64,000 nt of DNA. Origin: Oscillospiraceae bacterium. GTDB lineage: Bacteria > Bacillota > Clostridia > Oscillospirales > JAAYXM01. The number at the start of each line of letters is the position of its first letter. The stretch's first letter is position 1. The position numbers and the translations under genes are program-made. This document shows positions 49,513 to 58,300 of this stretch, one piece after another. Location of the stretch: positions 121,060 to 185,059 of the forward strand of contig SVMJ01000002.1 of NCBI GenBank assembly GCA_015067485.1, given 5' to 3'. The notes below the pieces were generated by a model. It was not told where the DNA came from and searched no databases. It saw nothing but the letters and a program-made list of their open reading frames with translations.

Positions 49513-50199
49513 ATGGAAGATAGAGTTCTTTTAGCGCAGAATGACGATTATGTCAGAAATGAGCTTATAAAGGAATACAAAAACTTCATACTTTCATCTA
49601 CGGGCATAACACTCGGTAGGAAAGTTACCGAGGAGGATGATGCCTGTTCTGTTGCTATGCTTGCTTTTAATGAGGCAATCGATAAATTCGACGAATCGAA
49701 AGGAAAGTTTTTATCTTTTGCGGGAATTTGTATCCGAGCGAGATTAAATGACTGGCTTAGAAAAGAGTATAGACAAAGGGAAGGAATCATTCCTTTTAGC
49801 AGTATTGGCTCAAGTGATGCGGAAGAGACCGAGTTTGATGTTGAAGATCCGAGGGCTGAAATATCCGATGCAGCCATTGAGATAGAATGTGCCAGAAGCG
49901 AGCTTGAAAAATACAAGATTTCATTCTTTGATTTACCGCAGTATTCACCAAAATCGTTTAAAACGAAATTGGAATGTCAGCGAGTTATCAAGCACTTGAT
50001 ATCGGACGAGGAAGCCATAGACAGCATAAAGAAGAAGAAAACGCTTCCGATAAAACGAATAGTCGAAAAAACCAAGGTAAATGAAAAACTTTTAGAGCGT
50101 CACAGGAAATACATTATCGCATGTGTAGTGATTTTAGACGGAGAATATGAAATAATTTCCGATTACTTAAAATTTGCAAAGAAAGGTGGGGTAAGATGA
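49513..50199 (+). CDS. sigI: RNA polymerase sigma factor SigI
   Basis: A 228-residue alternative sigma factor of the SigI group. The region-2-like segment contains ACSVAMLAFNEAIDKFDESK and FLSFAGICIRARLNDWLRKE; the C-terminal helical region (IKRIVEKTKVNEKLLERHRK) replaces region 4. In B. subtilis SigI responds to heat and envelope stress; in cellulosome-forming clostridia SigI-RsgI pairs sense polysaccharides. Overlaps rsgI by 4 bases (ATGA), the standard arrangement. Codon use is more AT-rich than surrounding genes. Confidence 0.93.
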   Translation: MEDRVLLAQNDDYVRNELIKEYKNFILSSTGITLGRKVTEEDDACSVAMLAFNEAIDKFDESKGKFLSFAGICIRARLNDWLRKEYRQREGIIPFSSIGSSDAEETEFDVEDPRAEISDAAIEIECARSELEKYKISFFDLPQYSPKSFKTKLECQRVIKHLISDEEAIDSIKKKKTLPIKRIVEKTKVNEKLLERHRKYIIACVVILDGEYEIISDYLKFAKKGGVR

Positions 50200-51500
50200 G
50201 AGGCGTTGTAGTTGATATCAAGGATACTCACGCGGTAATCCTTAAAGCAGACGGAACCTTTGAGGAGATCAAAAACAAGAACTACAAAGTAGGACAACAG
50301 GTAAAAACAACAAGTGATTTGCTTTCCAAAAGCATGAAAATCGCTGTGTGCATAGCTCTTTGTGTTATATCCTCGGCTCTTGCCCATAAAATTTACTATA
50401 CACCGTATAGTTGCCTTTATATAGATATTAATCCGAGCTTGCGCCTGGATTTAAATTGTTTTGATAAAGTAATTGCATGCACCCCCTTGAATAAAGATGC
50501 GGAGTTTATTGAAATTGCGTCGACCGATGTGGAAACCAGTATTAATGAAGTAATAGAAAAATGTGAGGAGAAAGGATTTCTTACTGCTGAAAACAACGAA
50601 ATAGAGATCAACATTTCCCGAAATGATGAGGCTGTGCGGAAAAGCGTTTTGCGCGTGGAAAAGAAATTCGGAAACTATACCGTGGTCATAAAAGAAACAA
50701 CCGAAAAAGAAGTTGAGCGTGCAAATGAACACGGCATATCGGTAAAACGCCAAAGAAAGATTGATGAGTTTTCGAATTTATATGGCGGCGCAACAACGGA
50801 AAACATGGAGAAACTAAAAGATAAAACAAATAAAGAGATAGATGAGATGATTTCGGGGAAGAAACTCCATGAAGAACTTACCGAAACAACGGTTGTTGAG
50901 GTTGAGAGAATTCAGCCTGTGAGTATGCCGCAAAAAAAACAACAGGCAACAAATGAAAAGGAACAAAAGGAAAACTTGCAGATTTCAAACGATAAATCCG
51001 TAGAGAAACCGTCGATGCAGGAAACAAAGCCTGATTCGGAAATCCTCAACCCGCCTGGAATCGAAAAGGTTTCGCCAGATATGCCTGCGCAAAATGAAGA
51101 AGAAAGAAAAGAGGAAGGAGATCCTTATGGCGAAGATTCGCCGCCGTTTAGAGGCGACAAGCCAGACTGCGAGAACGGGAGCGAAAACTGCGACGCAGAC
51201 ATAGACGTGCCGTGTGAGGAAAAACAGCATGAACATGAAAAAGACGAAAACGGGAGACCACCGGTAAACGAGGGGTCTCACGAAAATGCCGAGCAGCCGC
51301 CTAAAGAAGCGCCTGCAAATGACAGGGTGAAGAATCGCGGTGAAGACAAAAACGGCGGTCAAAATCAATCGCAATTCAAACCGGATGATAATCGCCCACC
51401 GGAAAGAGAGGATGTTTCTGCGGAACAAAGCGGAAATAAAACAAACGACGAATATCAACCCATGCGAACGGAAAACAACAAAAGAAAAGACACCCAATAA
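50196..51500 (+). CDS. rsgI: Anti-sigma factor RsgI with long disordered outer tail
   Basis: A 434-residue membrane anti-sigma factor. The RsgI N-terminal domain (residues 1-45, MRGVVVDIKDTHAVILKADG) holds SigI in the cytoplasm. One membrane helix follows (IAVCIALCVISSALAH, about 49-65), then a conserved juxtamembrane domain (YIDINPSLRLDLN to about residue 200). The rest is Glu/Lys/Asn/Pro-rich and probably disordered. No carbohydrate-binding module or hydrolase domain is seen, unlike many clostridial RsgI proteins. Translationally coupled to sigI. Confidence 0.9.
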   Translation: MRGVVVDIKDTHAVILKADGTFEEIKNKNYKVGQQVKTTSDLLSKSMKIAVCIALCVISSALAHKIYYTPYSCLYIDINPSLRLDLNCFDKVIACTPLNKDAEFIEIASTDVETSINEVIEKCEEKGFLTAENNEIEINISRNDEAVRKSVLRVEKKFGNYTVVIKETTEKEVERANEHGISVKRQRKIDEFSNLYGGATTENMEKLKDKTNKEIDEMISGKKLHEELTETTVVEVERIQPVSMPQKKQQATNEKEQKENLQISNDKSVEKPSMQETKPDSEILNPPGIEKVSPDMPAQNEEERKEEGDPYGEDSPPFRGDKPDCENGSENCDADIDVPCEEKQHEHEKDENGRPPVNEGSHENAEQPPKEAPANDRVKNRGEDKNGGQNQSQFKPDDNRPPEREDVSAEQSGNKTNDEYQPMRTENNKRKDTQ

Positions 51501-51539
51501 CGGCGGTTGGTTGTAGGGATAACTCGCTTCAAAGAGGCA

Positions 51540-51672
51540 TTATTCGTCCATAACCTCACAAAAATCTTGATATCCGCCAGGATCATCTACGATTTCTTTG
51601 TTCGTTCTGAAGTAAAAAATGCACGCTTTGAAGTACTGTACAGTTATGAAGTGGGAAATTTTCGTTAAAAGA
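51540..51672 (-). pseudogene. Minus-strand coding remnant
   Basis: Reading the minus strand towards a TAA at 51542-51540, an open stretch of about 40 codons gives protein-like sequence (TVQYFKACIFYFRTNKEIV then DDPGGYQDFCEVMDE). There is no start codon or binding site. Probably the tail of a lost gene; family unknown. Confidence 0.3.
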
Positions 51673-51678
51673 AAGAAC

Positions 51679-51715
51679 AAAAATCAGGCTATACTGACGT
51701 ATAGCCTGATTTTTT
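51679..51715. terminator. Bidirectional terminator between rsgI and uxaC
   Basis: A 16-bp perfect stem (51679-51694 with 51699-51714; arms begin AAAAATCAGG and end CCTGATTTTT) with a TGAC loop. The remaining 140 bases to uxaC hold nothing I recognise. Confidence 0.88.
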
Positions 51716-51858
51716 GATGCACTTTTAGCGAAAAAGGTCAGTTCAAAACCAACTTCTCCATCTTCCCAACCGGCCGAAGGTGCCTTTTCTTTTGGATTGT
51801 AGGGATTGTTTGCGTTTTGAGTTTTTTTGTTATTGGCTTGTCGGATGGTTATGATTTT

Positions 51859-53226
51859 TTAGAATCCGAAGTATTCTCTTGCGTTGTCGCAGCAGATGCC
51901 CTTGATGATTTTCTCAAGCGCTTCGTCATCGTTCGGATATTCTCCGCGGTCTACCCAAGTGCCGATCAGGTTACACAAAATGCGGCGGAAATATTCATGG
52001 CGCGGATAGGAAACGAAACTGCGCGAGTCGGTCAGCATCCCGATAAAGGTGCCGAGTGTGCCAAGGTTTCCGAGTGCAACAAGATGCTGGGTCATGCCGT
52101 CGATGCTGTCGTTAAACCACCAAGCTGAGCCGAACTGGATCTTGCCACGGGTCGGACCTGCCTGGAAACATCCCAAGATGGTGCCGAGTACGTAGTTGTC
52201 CTTGGGATTGAGTGTGTACAAAATCGTTTTCGGTAGCGCATTTGCCTGCTCGAGATAATTTAAGAACGCGGAGAGTTTTTCCGCAATGCACAAGTCGTTG
52301 ACACTGTCAAAACCCGAGTCCAAGCCGAGTTTTTTGAACATCCGCGTATTGTTGTTACGCATTGCGCCGATATGGAGCTGCATTGCCCAACCGCGCTTTG
52401 CATACTCAAAAGCACATTCGCTGATGACTGCGGTCTTGTAAACATCGATTTCTTCCGTGGTGAGAGTGCCGCCTGCGAGTTTCTTTTCGAAAACCGCTTT
52501 TGCGTTACCCAGCGCAAACGGGACATAATCCATCGCATGGTCGGAAATGCGCCCGCCGTTTTCGTGGAAGTAAGCGATTCTGTCTTTCAGCCAGGAAATC
52601 AAAGCATCATAAGATGCGATGCCGTTGTCCTTCAGATACTCCTCAAAACCTTCTTTGTCAATGTTTACCGCAACGTCGGGACGGAAGGTGGGGAAGACCT
52701 TGGTGGAGAACCCGTCTTCTTTGAGCTGTTTGTGGAAACGCAGGTCATCCGCCGGGTCGTCGGTGGTACAGATCAGTTCTACATTGGAACGGGTGATGAG
52801 AGATTTCGCTCTGAAATCATCCTGTTTCAGCTTTGCGTTACAGATATCCCAAATCTCTTTTGCGGTTTTTTCGGTGAATGGAACGTCAATGTCGAAATAG
52901 CGTTTGAATTCCAAAGAGGTCCAATGATAGAGCGGATTTCCGATGAGAAATGGGAAGACTTTTGCAAATCCCATCCACTTTTCAAACGGGTCTTTATCAC
53001 CTGTGATATACGCTTCGTCGATGCCGAAGGTACGCATCTGACGCCATTTGTAATGATCGCGACCCAAAAAGAGTTCGTATGCATCGCGGAACTGATAGTC
53101 CTTCGCGATACGCTCGGGCCAAATATGGCAATGATAGTCAATGATCGGCAGATCCTTTGCAAAGTCATGATACATGTGCTTTGCCGTTTTACCTGTCAGT
53201 AAAAAATCGTCGTTGATGATTCCCAT
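51859..53226 (-). CDS. uxaC: Glucuronate/galacturonate isomerase
   Basis: A 455-residue uronate isomerase converting D-galacturonate to D-tagaturonate (and D-glucuronate to D-fructuronate). The N-terminus DDFLLTGKTAKHMYHDFAKD and metal-binding PIIDYHCHIWP are diagnostic; QLHIGAMRNNNTRMF in the middle and the C-terminal SAWWFND and TDSRSFVSYPRHEYFRRILC segments complete the family pattern. Last gene of the GH4-uxaB-uxaA-uxaC operon, 9 bases after uxaA. Confidence 0.96.
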   Translation of the reverse strand: MGIINDDFLLTGKTAKHMYHDFAKDLPIIDYHCHIWPERIAKDYQFRDAYELFLGRDHYKWRQMRTFGIDEAYITGDKDPFEKWMGFAKVFPFLIGNPLYHWTSLEFKRYFDIDVPFTEKTAKEIWDICNAKLKQDDFRAKSLITRSNVELICTTDDPADDLRFHKQLKEDGFSTKVFPTFRPDVAVNIDKEGFEEYLKDNGIASYDALISWLKDRIAYFHENGGRISDHAMDYVPFALGNAKAVFEKKLAGGTLTTEEIDVYKTAVISECAFEYAKRGWAMQLHIGAMRNNNTRMFKKLGLDSGFDSVNDLCIAEKLSAFLNYLEQANALPKTILYTLNPKDNYVLGTILGCFQAGPTRGKIQFGSAWWFNDSIDGMTQHLVALGNLGTLGTFIGMLTDSRSFVSYPRHEYFRRILCNLIGTWVDRGEYPNDDEALEKIIKGICCDNAREYFGF

Positions 53227-53235
53227 ATGTACCTC

Positions 53236-54615
53236 CTACAGAACGATCCCATCTTTGAAGATGGAGATCTCACGGTATCCGTTGATTTCGTTCTTTGTTT
53301 TTTCACCCGATGCGACCGTGATGATATATTCCAAAAATTCATCGGTCAGATCATCCATCGAAGTCCCGTCGAGCAGGGGAGATGCGTCAAAATCGATCCA
53401 GTTTTGCTTCCGCTCAGCGAGCGCGCGGTTGGTGGAAATTTTCACCGTCGGCACCGGAGCACCAACAGGTGTACCGCGACCCGTGGTGAAGAGCACCATA
53501 TGTACGCCTGCCGCGGTCAGGTTGGTGATAGCGACAATGTCGTTACCAGGACCGTTGAGCAGGGAAAGCCCGTTTTTGGTGAGCGTGTCGCCGTAGTCCA
53601 GCACATCAACCACCGCGCTCGCACCGCCTTTTTGAACGCAACCGAGCGACTTTTCTTCCAACGTAGTGATGCCGCCCTTCTTGTTCCCGGGAGACGGATT
53701 TTCATACACCACCTGGTTGTGGCGGGTGAAATAATCCTTGAAATTGTTGATGAGATCCACCGTTTTTGCAAACAGTTCGCGGGTCTCACAACGCTCCATG
53801 AGCAGATGCTCTGCGCCGAACATTTCGGGCACTTCGGTCAGCACGCAACAGCCACCGTGTGCAATGACACGGTCGGAGAGCGAACCCACGAGCGGGTTTG
53901 CGGTGATACCGCTGTATCCGTCGCTGCCGCCGCACTTGAGCCCCAAACGGAGTTTGGACAGGGGAACCGGGGTGCGGGTGAAGGTGTTTGCGTATTCCTG
54001 CAATTCCGAGATCAGGCGCACGCCTTCTTCGATCTCGTCTTCCGCATCCTGCGCGTTTAAGAACTTGACGCGCTTCGGGTCATACGCGCCCAAAACTTCT
54101 TTGAAAACTTCAATGTTGTTGTTTTCGCAACCAAGCCCCAGCACCAAAACACCTGCCGCGTTCGGGTGGTTGACCAGACCCTTGAGAATGAGCTGGGTGG
54201 TGCGCTGGTCATCACCCAGCTGAGAGCAGCCGAACGGATGCTCAAAGCAGAATGCACCCGTCATGTCAGCAAGGCGCTTGGCGAGCTTGTTGACACAACC
54301 GACTGTATTGACGATCCACACTTCGTTGCGGATGCCCACATCCCCGTTTTCGCGCACATAGCCAAGAAAGGTTTTTTCTTCCCCTATGTGCGCGATGGGG
54401 GTAATGTTCGGGTTGTATGCGTATTTGATTTTCCCATCAAGGTTGGTTTTCATATTATGGGTGTGGACCCATTCGCCTTGCGGGATATTGCGGGTCGCAC
54501 GCCCGATCGGGTTTCCGTATTTGATAATATTTTCGCCCGTTTTGATGTCACGACGGGCATATTTATGCCCGTCGTCCAAATTCACTGTTACGTTGTCGAG
54601 TTTATTGATTAACAT
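53236..54615 (-). CDS. uxaA: Altronate dehydratase, UxaA family
   Basis: A 459-residue iron-dependent dehydratase converting D-altronate to 2-keto-3-deoxygluconate. The N-terminal SAF-type domain (to about residue 100) and the large catalytic domain are fused as usual. Motifs: YVRENGDVGIRNEVWIVNTV, HPFGCSQLGDD, GLKCGGSDGYSGITANP and FTTGRGTPVG. ATG 54615 is preferred; a TTG three codons upstream is possible. It overlaps the end of uxaB by 14 bases. Confidence 0.94.
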   Translation of the reverse strand: MLINKLDNVTVNLDDGHKYARRDIKTGENIIKYGNPIGRATRNIPQGEWVHTHNMKTNLDGKIKYAYNPNITPIAHIGEEKTFLGYVRENGDVGIRNEVWIVNTVGCVNKLAKRLADMTGAFCFEHPFGCSQLGDDQRTTQLILKGLVNHPNAAGVLVLGLGCENNNIEVFKEVLGAYDPKRVKFLNAQDAEDEIEEGVRLISELQEYANTFTRTPVPLSKLRLGLKCGGSDGYSGITANPLVGSLSDRVIAHGGCCVLTEVPEMFGAEHLLMERCETRELFAKTVDLINNFKDYFTRHNQVVYENPSPGNKKGGITTLEEKSLGCVQKGGASAVVDVLDYGDTLTKNGLSLLNGPGNDIVAITNLTAAGVHMVLFTTGRGTPVGAPVPTVKISTNRALAERKQNWIDFDASPLLDGTSMDDLTDEFLEYIITVASGEKTKNEINGYREISIFKDGIVL

Positions 54616-55897
54616 ACTGTTCAATCTCGCCTTTCAAGAAACTCAAGTCTTCGTCCCACAGACCCTTGTTAGCCAGGATCTCGCCGATGCTTGCGTTCTT
54701 CATGTATGCCATAACGTCCTTGTCGTCATTCGGGGTGCCAACCTTGTAGAACTCGATGAGTTTTGCAAGGGAGAAGACAAGGTTCTTCGGAAGGGTGCCC
54801 TTACGCGCCTTGTACTCGAGCAGAGACGGAAGTACGCGGACTTTGAACTTGCTGACCGAGTTTAACACGATGGACGAGCACAGATGACGGATGAACGGGT
54901 TTTGGAAACGTTCCAAAACATTGTTTGCATAGTCGAGCAGTTCTTCTTCCGGGAGATCCAACGTCGGGATGATTTCGTCGAAGATGCACGCTTTCAGGAA
55001 TGCGGACATGGTCTCATCTTTCAAACAGTCGCCAACCGTCTCAAGCCCGCACAGCATCGCATACGGGATCATGGAAGTATGCGCACCGTTTAAGATACGA
55101 ACCTTACGGGTTCTGTACTTTGCAAGGTTATCGGTTACGATGATGTTGAGATCGGTTTTATCAAACGGGAATTCCTTGGTGATTTCCTTCGGACCTTCGA
55201 TGACCCACAAGTGGAAGAGTTCACTGGTGTTGACCATGTTGTCTTCAAAGTCGAGATCCAGGGTTTCGCCCTTCGGATATCCGGTAACGATGCGGTCGAC
55301 CAAGGTGTTGCAGAAAATGTTTTCGGTCTTGACCCAGTCGATAAAGTCATTGCCGAGACCCCACAGTTTTGCGTAGTCTACGATGCAGCGGCAGAGTGCA
55401 GCACCGTTCTTGTCGATGAGTTCGCACGGCAAGAAGATAAAGCCGGGAAGTCCCAAGTCAAAACGCTTCTTGAGCAACAGGGTAACCTTCCCCGGGAAGT
55501 TGACGTGCGGAGCATTTTCCATTTTATCGGTGTCCACAAAGACAATGCCGCTCTCGGTGGTGTTCGATACGATAAAACGGAAGTCGGGATTTTCAGCGAG
55601 TGCCAGATATGCGCCAAAATCCTTGTACGGCTGAACGGTGCGGGAAAGGGAGTCAATCACTTTCTTTTCCACGGTGGGAACTCCGTTTTTCATGCCGCGC
55701 ATGACGTGGGTGTAAACACAGTTCTGTTCTTCCAGTTTATCGCACATACCGTTTTCAATAGGCTGAACCACAACAACGCTTGCGTTAAAATCGGTCGCTT
55801 CATTGGTTACCTGGATCATCCAATCCACGAAGCCGCGGAGAAACCCGCCTTCCCCGAACTGGATCACTTTTTCACAACGAATGGGTTTTTCAAACAT
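54602..55897 (-). CDS. uxaB: Tagaturonate reductase (altronate oxidoreductase)
   Basis: A 431-residue NAD-dependent mannitol-dehydrogenase-family enzyme reducing D-tagaturonate to D-altronate. The nucleotide site is VIQFGEGGFLRGFVDWMIQV and the catalytic Lys/His region KVRILNGAHTSMIPYAMLCG. Shares the operon with uxaA and uxaC, which fixes it as UxaB rather than a mannitol or fructuronate (UxuB) enzyme. Confidence 0.94.
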   Translation of the reverse strand: MFEKPIRCEKVIQFGEGGFLRGFVDWMIQVTNEATDFNASVVVVQPIENGMCDKLEEQNCVYTHVMRGMKNGVPTVEKKVIDSLSRTVQPYKDFGAYLALAENPDFRFIVSNTTESGIVFVDTDKMENAPHVNFPGKVTLLLKKRFDLGLPGFIFLPCELIDKNGAALCRCIVDYAKLWGLGNDFIDWVKTENIFCNTLVDRIVTGYPKGETLDLDFEDNMVNTSELFHLWVIEGPKEITKEFPFDKTDLNIIVTDNLAKYRTRKVRILNGAHTSMIPYAMLCGLETVGDCLKDETMSAFLKACIFDEIIPTLDLPEEELLDYANNVLERFQNPFIRHLCSSIVLNSVSKFKVRVLPSLLEYKARKGTLPKNLVFSLAKLIEFYKVGTPNDDKDVMAYMKNASIGEILANKGLWDEDLSFLKGEIEQYVNQ

Positions 55898-55909
55898 GAT
55901 TAAGTCTCC

Positions 55910-57304
55910 TTAAAATTCATACATACCAAGGTATTCCTTGGTGTTTTCACACATTTCATCAAAGAGTTTTCTTGCATCGTCAAGGCTGCAGGTAACGAGT
56001 GCATCGTTTGCAAATGCAGCAAAAATCTTTTCCACGTTGCGTTCTGCGATGCCTTCAAACACCGCTTCCTGTTCCGCGCAAATGCGGGAAACGAGCGGGT
56101 AAATTTCGGTCGGGATCGGGCCTGCAAAGACCGGAACCAGGCTGCTGTCACGGAAGACCGCGTTGGTTTCAACCACCGCGCCGAGTGGGAGATTCGGGAT
56201 CTGACCGCGGTTCGGGATATTGACGTTGGTGACCAAATCTTCGAGCCCAAGCAGTGCACGAATCTGATTGACGCCTTCTTCTCCGGTTTCCTTAATGACC
56301 ACCGGGTCTTCGCCCGAGATCATGCGTTCACTCATGCCGAGGCGGATTCTGAGTTCGTCTCTGCGGTCAGCAACGCTGGTGAGACCGAATTCCATCTCTT
56401 CTACGCGCTCTTTGCTCTCGAGATACCACTTGCCTTCGCAGAACTCAGCAAGGTGTCTGTCGCCTGCTGCAGCGATCCAGCCAAATTTATTGAACAGATC
56501 GATTTTCAGTTTGTCGCGGGTCTTGAATGCGCCGTTCATCCAGTTGTCGTCAACCAGACCGTCGATGAAATAGCCGCCCTTATTCTCCTGACAGAATTCC
56601 TTGTAGAGCGGGAACAGGTCGATGTTTCTGTAAGTCGCTTCGGTCAGCCAGGTGAAGTGGTTGACCGCGACCGGGTTTACCTTGATTTCGGTGCGTTCGG
56701 GTTTTTCCACGCCGAGTTTTACCTTGACAACTTCAGCGAGAAGTTTCTGCGTGCCGAACACTTCGTGGCAGCAACCGAATGCCTTGATTTCCGGGAATGC
56801 GTGGTAGAGAGCCTTGACACACCAGGTCATCGGGTTGGTGTAGTTGATGACCCATGCATTCGGGCAGAATTCTTTGATATTTGCGCCGATTTCTTCAAAC
56901 ATCGGGATAGTACGCATTGCACGCACGATGCCGCCCGGACCTGCGGTGTCGCCGACCGGCTGATAAATACCGTACTTTTCCGGGGTATGTACATCCGAGT
57001 ACATTTCATCAAAGGTGCCCGGGAGAATGGAAATGACAACGAAATCTGCACCGGTGAGTGCTTCGCCGATGGTTTCGGTTGCGTGATAGTTCCAAACCGT
57101 GTTTGCGCCGTCAGCCGAGTTGTACTTATTGCCGATGATGACGTTGTTCTTCGCCGCCTGCAGGTCGATGTCGTAGAGATACACATCACCGCTGATGTCG
57201 GATGCCTTGACCAGGTCGCTCATCAGACCCCATGCCCAGCCGCGGCTCCCGCCGCCGATGTATGCAATTTTGATATTTTCTACTTTGCCGTTTTTGTAAT
57301 TCAT
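55910..57304 (-). CDS. GH4 family alpha-galacturonidase-like glycosidase (LplD/MelA group)
   Basis: A 464-residue NAD- and Mn-dependent glycoside hydrolase of family 4. Seen: NAD fold IAYIGGGSRGWAWGLMSDL, the Mn-binding Cys-His in FGCCHEVFGTQ, and NYTNPMTWC. GH4 enzymes use an oxidation-elimination mechanism. The CHEV type includes alpha-galactosidases and alpha-glucosidases as well as B. subtilis LplD, an alpha-galacturonidase. The uxaB-uxaA-uxaC genes behind it favour galacturonides from pectin. First gene of the operon, facing the AraC regulator. Confidence 0.88.
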   Translation of the reverse strand: MNYKNGKVENIKIAYIGGGSRGWAWGLMSDLVKASDISGDVYLYDIDLQAAKNNVIIGNKYNSADGANTVWNYHATETIGEALTGADFVVISILPGTFDEMYSDVHTPEKYGIYQPVGDTAGPGGIVRAMRTIPMFEEIGANIKEFCPNAWVINYTNPMTWCVKALYHAFPEIKAFGCCHEVFGTQKLLAEVVKVKLGVEKPERTEIKVNPVAVNHFTWLTEATYRNIDLFPLYKEFCQENKGGYFIDGLVDDNWMNGAFKTRDKLKIDLFNKFGWIAAAGDRHLAEFCEGKWYLESKERVEEMEFGLTSVADRRDELRIRLGMSERMISGEDPVVIKETGEEGVNQIRALLGLEDLVTNVNIPNRGQIPNLPLGAVVETNAVFRDSSLVPVFAGPIPTEIYPLVSRICAEQEAVFEGIAERNVEKIFAAFANDALVTCSLDDARKLFDEMCENTKEYLGMYEF

Positions 57305-57333
57305 AATTCATCTCTCCTTTGACACCATAGTAC

Positions 57334-57398
57334 ATCATTATTTTCAATACTTCCTTTAATACAATGATGTTTTTTGACGAAAACTTGAAAATAATGAT
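57334..57398. promoter_or_regulatory. 14-bp inverted repeat between galacturonate operon and AraC gene
   Basis: ATCATTATTTTCAA (57334-57347) and TTGAAAATAATGAT (57385-57398) are perfect inverted copies 37 bases apart in the divergent intergenic region. They are the likely binding sites of the AraC-type regulator. A TATGAT at 57416-57421 just beyond the right copy could be the regulator's own -10 element. Confidence 0.7.
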
Positions 57399-57453
57399 TG
57401 ATATTGAGGCAAGAGTATGATAAACTGAATTTATCGGACGGGAGATGAGAAAA

Positions 57454-58269
57454 ATGAAGGGTTTCGAAAGTAAAAATCTCGAGTTTTCGTATAATAAAGT
57501 TACCAATCGCCGTGTTTTTATGGAAGAGTTTCACTACCACCCCGACCATGAACTGTACTTCCTGATCAACGGCACCACCAAGTACCTGATCGGGGACGAA
57601 GCCATCCGCGTGGAAAAAGGTGAATTTGTTTTTGTTCCCAAGAAACTTCCGCATAAAACCGACAGCGAGAAGTGTTTGCACAATGAACGAATTTTGGTGT
57701 GCTTCGGAGACGAGGTGTTTGACTCGGCGATGCAAGGGGTGCTGGAAGAACTCTCCCGCGAAAAACTCATCCGCATTGAGAAATCGCGCCTCCCCGTGCT
57801 CACCGAGATTTTGCAGAAACTGCAGAAAGAGTATTCGGGCGACCGCAAATTCAAAAAAGGCATGATTATCAACTACATCCGCGAACTGCTCTTGCTTCTG
57901 TGTCGTTACCGCACCGCGGAAACGCAGAAAATCAGCGAATCCGACCGCATCATCTACAACATCTCCGAGTACATCGCCACCCGCTTTGACGAGTCGCTTT
58001 CGCTCGAAACACTCAGCCAGAAGTTCGCGCTCAGCACGGGGCATCTTTCCCGCAAGTTCAAATCCGTGATTGGGGTGGGTGTTGGCGAGTACATCACCTA
58101 CATCCGCATTCTCAATGCGGAGAAACTGCTCAAAAATACCACGCTTTCCATCACCGAGATCGCAGACCGCTGCGGATTTAATGACAGTAATTATTTCTCC
58201 ACCGTGTTCCGCAAAACCATGGGGACCACTCCGCATCAATACCGAAAAATGAGTGTCTCCGAAGAATAA
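57454..58269 (+). CDS. AraC family regulator with cupin sensor, probable galacturonate operon regulator
   Basis: A 271-residue cytoplasmic regulator. The N-terminal cupin ligand domain (FHYHPDHELYFLINGTTKYL, then GEFVFVPKKLPHKT) and the C-terminal AraC double helix-turn-helix (LSLETLSQKFALSTGHLSRK and ITEIADRCGFNDSNYFSTVF) are complete. ATG 57454 is spaced correctly from GGGAG; ATG 57445 is three codons earlier. It is divergent from the galacturonate operon and faces the 14-bp inverted repeat, so it most likely senses a uronate and controls that operon. Confidence 0.9.
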   Translation: MKGFESKNLEFSYNKVTNRRVFMEEFHYHPDHELYFLINGTTKYLIGDEAIRVEKGEFVFVPKKLPHKTDSEKCLHNERILVCFGDEVFDSAMQGVLEELSREKLIRIEKSRLPVLTEILQKLQKEYSGDRKFKKGMIINYIRELLLLLCRYRTAETQKISESDRIIYNISEYIATRFDESLSLETLSQKFALSTGHLSRKFKSVIGVGVGEYITYIRILNAEKLLKNTTLSITEIADRCGFNDSNYFSTVFRKTMGTTPHQYRKMSVSEE

Positions 58270-58300
58270 AAAGAACCGCCCACTCGGGGCGGTTCTTTTT
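58268..58300. terminator. Bidirectional terminator between AraC gene and lipoprotein gene
   Basis: A 14-bp perfect stem (58268-58281 with 58287-58300, AAAAAGAACCGCCC arm) with a five-base loop overlaps the ends of both convergent genes. Confidence 0.92.
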
